Position numbers and translations under genes: made by a program. Positions 55,776-64,000 of a stretch of DNA of 64,000 nt are shown in pieces (position 1 is the first letter of the stretch; each line of letters begins with the position of its first letter). Source of the stretch: Macquaria australasica (taxonomy: Eukaryota > Chordata > Actinopteri > Centrarchiformes > Percichthyidae); the NCBI GenBank assembly GCA_005408345.1, contig SEMN01000272.1:186001-250000 (forward strand), given 5' to 3'. The notes under the pieces are model-generated. The model did not search any database and was not told where the DNA came from. It saw nothing but the letters and a program-made list of their open reading frames with translations.

Positions 55776-57623
55776 TGTTCTTACCTACATGTAGCGCTAT
55801 CTAACCATGCAGATAGCCTGCCCAAGTTTTGAGATATGCATCTGAGATTTCTGTCAATGACCCTTTCATTCTGATCAAGTGCATGTGACAGCAAGTGAGT
55901 CCATTAAGCCACAAAAAAGTTTGCTTCACCTGTGAATTCATGAAAAATATTGCATTTTACTCTTCTCTCTTTTTTAACTGTGAGAGAGTTATTCCTCATA
56001 GTGCCAGTTTGTCATCGTAACTCCACAGGGTCTAATGAATACTCTGCATCTGGTGACAGTTATATGGGCTCATGTGGAAGACATTGTCAGATGGGAGTCT
56101 GTGTGTCTATGACAAGCTTACCTCTTCGATCTATTTCCTCTTTAGAAGATTATCAATCACACTGTGGTCTGCTCCTCTAATTGCAGGTCAGGCTCAGCAG
56201 ACAAAAAAAGCTGCCCGTCATGCTCCGTGCAACAGCTTAGCACATATTTCACCTAATTTCACCAACTGCTAATTTTGTCTGCTTTCCAATTGCATGCCCA
56301 GCGCAATACAAGGTTTCAATTTGACTGTAGCCTCCGCCAAAAACAGCAGTGGGCGAGAACAGGCTTCGCTCGAACTCAACTGACCTGAAAAAAGTAAGAA
56401 ATTGTTTTTGATTCTTTTTCCAAACATAATTTTACAGCCAGCTTAACCTTGTCAAGAAATCTGTGAAGTCTCTGTATCATATGACATAAACAGATGTATC
56501 AAATGTTCAAATCTGCCTTTCAGTGTCTGACTTTTCAAACAATTAGAATGAAACAATAATGCACTGGAATGTGGAAATGCAATGCAGCGTTTGTCATGGC
56601 CGAAACATTTGATCTGCACCTGGGAGAAGTTGCTTACACAACCTTCACACCTGCACGCTCTAGTCTTGTTTGGTGCGTGTGAGTATGTTTGTGTGCATGA
56701 GAAGAAGAGAAAGAGGGAGGAAGAGAAAAAGAGCCTCCGAAAAAGAAAAAAGAGAAGGAGGGGAAAAGATTTGGAGGAAACAGGCAGTAAAAGAGATGAA
56801 ACCAAGACAAACAAAGAGAGAAAAACGTATCGACGCAGGTGGCTGGGGCTCCAGGCGGCCATTTTCTCCCACGCTCTTGCAGGGAGAAGCTGTAAAGTTT
56901 CTGTTAAGAGTGCGTGCAGGATGTTTTTCAGGGCCTCCTCTGCACAGTTGCTTTTTCAATCACCCCACAACACTCTCCTGCATGTCAATGGCCTGGTTTC
57001 AATCAACCTGCAAACCATTAAGTCCTCCTTAAACACTCCTCTCTCACTATCTGGTTTACAGGCCCATGAGTCAGAACCAGGAAGACTGTTGTGGTAACAA
57101 AAATCAACAAGTCCATCCTTTCTGTTTCTCATTCATGTTTGCTCCACATTGTTTAGAATGAAATAACTATCTTTCACTTTCAAGGTTTCTAATAGCAGTT
57201 GGGACGGTTTTGTGGGTGCAGCGCAGCCTCTGAACTGCTTGATATTACATGCTTGTAATAAGTGAGATAAATTGAGGCTCTGAAGTAGTTCTGTGCATTC
57301 AGAACACTGATGTTCATTCACAAGGCTCAGCTGCTGAGTGATCTCTGCACAGACAGATGGGAAATAAGCCATCATTACTTACTATTGCTCATTTATCTTT
57401 AAATGGCTGCATTTAAACATAATTATCTCTATTGCAGAGCCCATCAAGACGGGACGGCATAGGACATCTGTATGTGTGTTTGTGTGTGTGTGTGTGTGTT
57501 CACTTGCATATGTGCTGTTGAGCCTGGGGACTGCTGGAAAATTGAGATGATGATGTTCCATGTATTTTTCTTTGTCTGAAATTGCTATATTTTTTCACTT
57601 TCTCTCACTCAGACACACACACA

Positions 57624-57672
<49 letters not shown>

Positions 57673-57849
57673 ACAACAGATGTTTTCATGTGTAATGCAT
57701 TCCATCAGCTTTGAAATAGTTACGGCTCCTTCTGATAATTCATCTAATGCGCTGTCATGTTCAGCTTCGGACCATAACTTCATGCTTGTTAGTAGACTAA
57801 TCGGCTCTGCGCTATGTCAAGTAAACCATTAGGCAGCCTATATGGCTGG
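55776..57849. other. Intergenic, no gene found
   Basis: No recognised repeat other than the AC tract at 57612-57675 and a purine-rich stretch at 56696-56830 that yields long but low-complexity Lys/Arg/Glu frames. Nothing else is supported. Confidence 0.6.
57612..57675. repeat. AC microsatellite, the longest in the window
   Basis: About 64 bp of AC units with two single-base interruptions (AT near 57630, AG near 57668). Confidence 0.92.
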
Positions 57850-58018
57850 TAGTCAATGGTGGAACAAATATTTAGATAATTGATTTAAGTAATAGTAGCA
57901 ATTGTACAATGTAAAAATACTCCATTACAAATAAAATAAAATAATAAAATAAATAATAAAATAATAAAATTCCAAATTTTATTCAAGTAAAAGCAGTAAA
58001 ACTTGACAGTTCATTATT
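57850..58018. repeat. AAGTAC-type element, left part
   Basis: It starts AATGGTGGAACAAATATTTAG and includes AAAAATACTCCATTACAAAT and ATTCAAGTAAAAGCAG. It breaks off at about 58018. The continuation of the same family consensus is found 840 bp later at 58857. A short AATAA-rich simple stretch lies at 57925-57970. Confidence 0.6.
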
Positions 58019-58856
58019 GACCTTGAAAACAGCAGTTGACAAACTCAAGGTCCACTGAAGGTCCATTTGTTTTGGAGCTTTTAAAAAGTATCACACAATC
58101 TTCATCAGCAGATGACGTTTGCTCAGTTGTCATTGGAACTGAAGCTGTTCACACTTTCCATTATTCTAAACACTTTTAGGATTTCTCTTCCATGTTGAAG
58201 ACCATTTGATACGGTCAAAAGCTCCAGAACAAACCAGTAAGGGGACCTTGAGCGGAGATGGTTCTGTCAAAAGTGCAATATCTTTAACAGCAAAATGTAT
58301 TTAAAGCAGTGTTAAGTGTTATTCTTGGGCGCAGCGGAACAAGCTGTAAACACAACATTTACATATTATCACTTTATATAGTGTTTATGTTAGCAAACAG
58401 TTGCCTATTTACTCATCAAGCAGACATGAAGCTACATTAGCATTTATTTGGAGTCATGTTTTTGGCCACTTGATGAATGTAAGATGGTTAGGCCCTCATA
58501 AACTACTGAGGGAAATATCAGGCTCTTTAGCTGCTTTAGCTCCACTATGTTTACATGCTAGTTGCATGTCTGTCTGTCTGCCGTTTGGTGCTGTGGGTGC
58601 AGTGGGTTTATCAGAGCTTTTTGCTGAAAACAGTTGCCTGTTGCGTCTGGAAAATAGGTTGATGAGAGCAGTGAGACTGAACCAAAACAGTGAAGTTGCG
58701 TTACAAAACAATGAGCTGAAAAACACCAAAACGCTCAGTAGAACTCAAAGTCAGGTTGTAATACTATGTGTGTTTGTCAATAAGAGTGACCCCTTTCACA
58801 TTACACATAGCCATTTAAACTATTGTTAATATGAAAATATTGATTAGTGCAGCTTT
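58018..58856. repeat. Sequence inserted into the AAGTAC-type element
   Basis: About 840 bp separating the two halves of the surrounding repeat. It contains phrases I know as repeated in fish (GAAGCTACATTAGCATTTA near 58429; GATTAGTGCAGCTTTAA at its end). A plus-strand open frame at 58401-58829 lies inside and shows no domain I recognise. Probably a non-autonomous transposable element. Confidence 0.5.
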
Positions 58857-59075
58857 AAGTATCAAAAGTAAAAGTACTTTTTACACGTTATGCATTATTA
58901 TTGATGCATTTCATGCAAGCAGCATTTTAAGATTGTAGCTGTTTGAAGTGGAGCTAATTTTTGAAGTGCTTTATATACTGTTGAATTGTTTAATATATTA
59001 CAATGCATCATATTTTATTAACGGATCAAATAATTTGTTAGTAAACTCTTGAGTAAGTGTGTTTGGTTACTTTTC
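58857..59075. repeat. AAGTAC-type element, right part
   Basis: It resumes with TATCAAAAGTAAAAGTACTTT and ATTATTATTGATGCATT..., GGAGCTAATTTTTGAAG, and ends near AAATAATTTGTTAGTAAACTC. It corresponds to the part of copy B at about 42490-42700. Confidence 0.55.
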
Positions 59076-62000
59076 ATCATTGCTGGTAGTTGAATACAAG
59101 AAATGATGTGTTGACTGCTGAACGAGAAAGAGTCCCTTTGCAATGTACATTTTATGTGGTCTAGTTGTTAAAGATTTTCTATGCCCCATTTTAACTTGGA
59201 CACTGCAACCATTCACACAAAATCATTTGCCCATAAATGTAGGACATAATTTAGAAATTAGCTTGAAATGACTTGTGGCCAACAAGCAATCAGGCCTCAT
59301 TGTGAAGACATGGAAGTCACCCAAAAGCTGTATAAATGAGCTGTGCCGCTTCTATAGAAAATGCTTCACTGGCCACACAGTTTGTACAATAGACTAAAGG
59401 GAGGAGGAATGTGTGCAGCAACATGTTCAATGTGATGATTAGGCTGGATCCTATACAAAACAACCCAGCTAGAGGATAGCTACCAGTTCGGAGGCACTTG
59501 AAGCACAGGTGCAGCTCTGGTGTCTCCCTCAACTAAGAAGAAAAAAAAAAAAAACTCGACCCTGTGACATTCAAACAAAAACAAGCACCGAGCTGTGCAC
59601 CGATGGTGGCCATGGTTGTTCTTTGCATTTTTTTTTATCCTTCTCTCTGCTTCAGCATTTTTTTCGGGGCAGCCTTCCCTCACAAAGCTACAAAGCAAAC
59701 AGAGCAGTGTGAACACGGGGTGGAATAAGGGTAAACACGGGTTGTTGTGATGTGTGTGGTGAGTGAGTGGCCGTGTGTGGTGGACATTCCTGATATTGAG
59801 CCTGTGGTGCTATTTTGTTTCCTTGCCGGGTGAAATGTTTTGAGAAGCCGGGTCCCCCACCCAGGGCTCACCTGTTGAGCCATGACAACCAAACAAATGG
59901 CTTCCATTGCTGCTCACAGTGACCTTTGACCCCCTGGGCTTTGAGTTGCACTGCAGAGAGGGGCTGTTTGAGAAGCCTTCCTGGTTCAATAACATCTTTT
60001 CCCCCGGAGCAGCTAAAGCGCTTAGCTGTTTAACACCTGTGGCTCCATCCGTTGAGCTCCAACACAACTGCTCATATCTTCCATATATCCTCACACAATG
60101 TGCGGCCATTTGTCATGCATGTTCTTTGGACACCTGAATGCAGCAACAATTTGTTAGATTCTTGTGAGAATGACAGAAGCTGCATGAGTGATACCTGTCA
60201 GGAACCTTTTCAGGATTTTCGGATGAAAAAAAGAAAACAAGAACAGAAATGAAATGAAACACATTCATTATATTTATATGTACACATGAATACAAGCAGA
60301 CTGCATTATGAGAAAACCATGATTTACAGTACTGTGAATTAGTGCACTTGGATTTTTCTATGCCTCAAAAATGATGCATGTACCGGCGAGCTATTTCTGT
60401 ATTTTATAAATCTTTTTGTTTGGTTGCTTGTTTTTTTTCCGAGTGTATTCATCAAGCCAATTAATGCAACTGTGGCATCTCCACCAGGGTACCAAACAGC
60501 AAACAAAATATGTCACCAGCTAAGCAATTTAACATTTCTGATTCATTAATTCGACTAATTAATGTGACAACAGTTACAGAGATGTAAATTATATGGCCTG
60601 GATATAAAATGACAGCACATTAAATCACACTGTGCCACATGCATATTGCAAAGTAACATCAACCTAACACTTCCATGTATAGATCTAAACCCTGCCTCAC
60701 AAATATTTAAATAAAAGGTGTGAACAGAGCTGTGTTGGCTGGTGTTAATATGTGGGATGACAATCCTTCACGAAAAAATACACAACTTAAAGAGCTGATC
60801 AAAGGTATGAAAGCTATACAGATGTGTGCCCCCAGAGGTTTATTGAGGTGGGTTGTGTTTGTGAACACGAGACATCTGGACAAAGTATACTCTCTCCTCT
60901 CCTCTCCTCTCCAATTCTTTCTTTCCCCCAAACTCACTTCCACTCTTTGGCACAACACCAACTGTGTCATTGTGGACACATCCACCTCCGATGTGCATGC
61001 CTCTAGTCAAACATGCGCAACTCATCAGCCTCCAAACGGGAGAAAATTACTCCACACGCACGCATGAGTACACTCAATCTGAGTAGCAGATATTCACTCA
61101 CCTACTGCATGATAAACAATCCCTGTCTTACCTCATGAATAAAATAAATAATCAACTTTGTAATTCACAATGGAAACTTCTTACGGGCAGACTGTAATTG
61201 TTAGAGAGATGCACACACAACCACACACTCTCACTCCAGTCACACACCTAAGTGTATCAATATTCTCTCCATGCCCTGACTCCCTCAGTTTGGTTTGTTA
61301 AAGTGTGATTTGCAGATTTACAAGCAGCAGCAGAGCCTCAAAATGTTGCTGCGTGGCTCATTCTCAGGAATCTTGAGGAAACACACTATTTTCCTTCACA
61401 CCTATAGGTGATGTGGTGTAACCACACGAACGACCACCCATACTGTATGTACACTCGCGTAAGTCCATAACGGTATGCAGATGCATACACAAGTGCACAC
61501 ACACAAAGATATTGAATGCAGTCATTCTCTAAGAGGCATAAAACATTCATAGACTCCCCATTCATTCAGATTGAGAAACCTTGTCCTGGAACAGTTAGGG
61601 CCTGTGAGTTAGGTCTGCAGCATACCACTAGGAACACGTAATTGCTCGTATCAAGCTGATACAGATGCACCGAAATGCTGCAGTCCAAGAGTGTACTGCC
61701 AAACGCTCCGACAAACAACAGCAGCACCTGCCTGAAATCTGGGAGTGAGTGGAGTGTAATGCCTTGGCTTCAGAGAGGGAATGTGTATTTCAGTGTGTGT
61801 GATTGTGTGCGTGTGTGTGTGTGTGTGTATGTCCCTTCAGGAGGGATCATGATGAAGCAGGACTAGCATTAGGTCATCAGTTCTGCTGGCGTCCCCGCAG
61901 CCGCTGGGCTTGACTGGTGGAGACATGTCCACATATGGAGGTTCTTGCTGCTCACAAAATATTAACGGCACTTTGCTCTGAATTGGAACCAGAAATGTGA

Positions 62001-62389
62001 CTTTCTGGGTTGTAATGGGTCAGATGATTGGCTACAGCTTTTTGGAGGTTTCTTATACTCTCAATAACAAATATTAAATTGACTAATGATGTGGCTGGTA
62101 TATGTACTGTGTCCCTGAAAGTTCAATGCACTGCAACCTAAGAAAACTAATGCAAATGGAGGAAACATCTTCACCAATATGACAGCACATGCGCAGCATT
62201 TAGAAAAATACAGACATACAGTTTTCCATAGCTGCAGCACGTTTTGGTATTTGGTTCTATTGTAAGTATTTGGTTGTGTGTTCTGACTTTGCAGTGTTTT
62301 TTTCTAAATGCTGTGCATGTGTTGTCAAGTTCATGAAGATGTTTCTTCATTTGCTTGTGTTTTGTCTCTTTGCATGTGTTTTCTTAAAG
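59076..62389. other. Intergenic, no gene found
   Basis: No exon recognised. The block 60430-60670 is AT-rich but complex, with repeated TAATTA-type cores, and may be regulatory. A CTCTC repeat lies at 60890-60912. Confidence 0.6.
61804..61829. repeat. GT microsatellite, interrupted
   Basis: About twelve GT units with one C interruption. A comparable shorter tract lies at 51882-51904. Confidence 0.85.
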
Positions 62390-62840
62390 GGAAACTCCGG
62401 TATTTTTAATCCTGGGCCCTATTTTTACAAATTTGACTAATACTTACCAAAGGTTTTGGAATTGGTCCAGTAGATCGCCTCTGCTGGCATCCACGAACGG
62501 GCTGCAATGGCTGCAACATAATCCTTTGGGGCAATTGCGACTGTGAAAAATACATCCACTAAAAGTGCTTGTTTTTGCCTCTGACAGGCTCAGACTGTTA
62601 TTCGAAGTGTCTGACAACATTATGGAAAGGATCCCTACAGAGACAGACCGTTTTGTTAAAGAGTAAGATCCTTTTGTTTTCCTGCAACAACTCAACCTCT
62701 CGTGAGATTTCAGAGCGAGACTTTGCCTTGAGCGAGACTTTCTGTGTCTGGTTAAACAACAAGGATCTTAGTGCGTTGAGCTATCAGGACCACCGTATAC
62801 AAGGGCTTTTGAGTGCTGTGTACTGTATGAATGTATGAAA
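62390..62840. repeat. Dispersed fish repeat (AAACTCCGGTATTTTTAATC type)
   Basis: It begins AAACTCCGGTATTTTTAATC and CTGGGCCCTATTTTTAC, a sequence I recognise as common in percomorph genomes, and extends through ACAGACCGTTTTGTTAAAG. The plus-strand open frame 62569-62838 lies in it and has no recognisable product. The right border is uncertain. Confidence 0.55.
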
Positions 62841-62899
62841 GATGCTTTCATTCCAGTATTTGTCAAGTTCTTCTTATATTTTCTTTCCGTGATGACTTT

Positions 62900-63520
62900 G
62901 ATCATGATAAGGTTTCACTCACCATCTCTGTTGTAGAGCTTTGGGAAACCAGACTCTAGCAATGACAACATCAATTGGTATGGGGAAAATCAGGCTCCTG
63001 CATACAGCTTTCCAAAAAACCTCTGTGTAAATAATCTCAAACACTTGGCCATTGAGCCTGAAAGCAAACACAGAGAGTAGTCCTCTGGAAATCCCTCTAA
63101 CTGTTGTAGCAAACTGCATGGCAAATGCAGAGCAACTAGCCACAATTGGAGTCTTGCTTTATAGTATAGTGTCAGTCAGTTAAAACTGCACAGTGTGTAG
63201 TGTTGTCATTTTATTTTTGCAATTTGGAAAGTTGGGGACGCTAATCACTTCATCTCATTTGCTACTAATTCTCTAGCTTACACGCAAGCTAATTTGAAAG
63301 CAAGGCACAGCTTCACGCTAATGAAATCAAACTGCCACGTGTGCATCAGCTTGGAAGTTGACCAGGGAGTGGATCCGCTATGCTATGCAGTTTGCTACAA
63401 CACCTACAGGGATTTTCGTGGGCCCGAGATGATCTCTGTTACTCTCAGGTTTTTTGAAAAGCTGGAGGAGGTGCATTCTCCTTGCCACCAGTGATGCCAG
63501 TCCACGTTTCCCAAATCTCT
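62900..63520. repeat. Two copies of a repeat facing each other
   Basis: A segment near 63085-63125 (AATCCCTCTAACTGTTGTAG, CAAACTGCATGGC) recurs in reverse at about 63375-63420 (GCTATGCAGTTTGCTACAAC, ACCTACAGGGATT). Coding potential is not evident. The borders are approximate. Confidence 0.5.
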
Positions 63521-64000
63521 ACAAAGGAGGCAGTGAGTAAACTGTTATGACCAGTAGTGATAATGGACAACAATATGTGAAAAGTATGCAGCTTTCTAGA
63601 AAATCCTACAATTTCCCTTTCAGTATGTGCAATTTCATTCATGGTATTACTCTGTGACTGCAGAAAGTACTGCATTAACAGCATTGTAATGTCGAGTGTT
63701 GGCGCATTCAGTGCTATTTTCCATCTGGCTGTACAATTAAAATAGGATGACACACTGTCTCATCAGCAGCAGTTACATCTGTTTACTGACTCATAATCCA
63801 CATGCGCACAAAGCAAAACAACACTCATACACACACAGCACACATACAGACACTCATAACCACACTCCTTTGCACCCCACTTCCACAACCAGCAACCCTC
63901 ACACACAGTCAAACAGTATCAGTGCTGTTGCTATTCCGCTGAAGCTGCTGGGTGCGAATCGGTGCTGTGTTTAGCGAAGGAGATTGTGTATTTTGAGAGT
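63521..64000. other. Intergenic, right edge
   Basis: No feature supported. The stretch 63800-63910 is rich in ACAC/CACA but is not a clean microsatellite. Confidence 0.6.

Noticed and set aside
56582..57097. Plus-strand 171-codon Lys/Arg/Glu-rich frame
   Set aside because: It spans a purine-rich simple stretch (AGA/GAA repeats), with no domain, promoter or splice support.
57612..57675. Regular repeats considered as a CRISPR or satellite array
   Set aside because: It is a plain AC dinucleotide microsatellite, with no spacers or longer unit.
58401..58829. Plus-strand 142-codon frame
   Set aside because: It lies inside a repeat-like insertion with no recognisable transposase or other domain.
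62569..62838. Plus-strand 89-codon frame near the right edge
   Set aside because: It falls in a dispersed fish repeat with no known product.
1..64000. tRNA, rRNA, snRNA or microRNA genes
   Set aside because: By eye I found no cloverleaf with A/B boxes, no rRNA sequence and no convincing microRNA hairpin apart from the short stem at 28651, which is too short for a typical precursor.

Overview
The window is vertebrate nuclear DNA, almost certainly from a percomorph teleost fish. One large spliced gene occupies it. The flanks and introns carry AT-rich inverted-repeat elements of the kind common in ray-finned fish, a Tc1/mariner transposon and many long (CA/GT)n microsatellites. There are no operons, bacterial genes, CRISPR arrays or recognisable rRNA/tRNA genes.

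The gene is lrig1 (leucine-rich repeats and immunoglobulin-like domains 1), read on the minus strand from an ATG at 40215 to a TAG at 4216. I reconstructed 18 coding exons by hand. All junctions are GT-AG and the reading frame stays open throughout. The CDS is 3150 nt and encodes 1049 residues: signal peptide, cysteine-capped LRR N-terminus, 15 leucine-rich repeats, cysteine-capped LRR C-terminus, three Ig domains, one transmembrane helix and a cytoplasmic tail of about 220 residues. Introns 1-11 are all phase 2 (LRR part) and introns 12-17 are all phase 1 (Ig, membrane and tail part). The tail and membrane segment match LRIG1 better than LRIG2 or LRIG3.

Layout: 1-2315 is flanking DNA with a fold-back repeat. 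2316-4215 is the probable 3' UTR. 4216-40215 is the lrig1 coding span, with a 12.8 kb first intron. About 40216-41290 is the CpG-rich 5' UTR and promoter with CCAAT and GC boxes. From 41300 to the end I find no confident gene. That part holds an inverted pair of about 500-bp repeats next to the promoter, a nested transposon stack (46.1-48.9 kb) with a decayed Tc1-like transposase, several other repeats, and complex single-copy-looking stretches that may be regulatory. One unexplained coding-like segment, 54232-54350 on the minus strand, looks like the last exon of an unidentified gene.

In other vertebrates LRIG1 is a cell-surface negative regulator of ERBB, MET and RET receptor tyrosine kinases and a marker of quiescent epithelial stem cells. 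The window shows the gene's structure but nothing about its expression. I see no wholly new biological system. The items most worth checking are the orphan exon-like segment, a PPPY motif in the lrig1 tail, an insertion in the first Ig domain and a perfect hairpin in intron 1.
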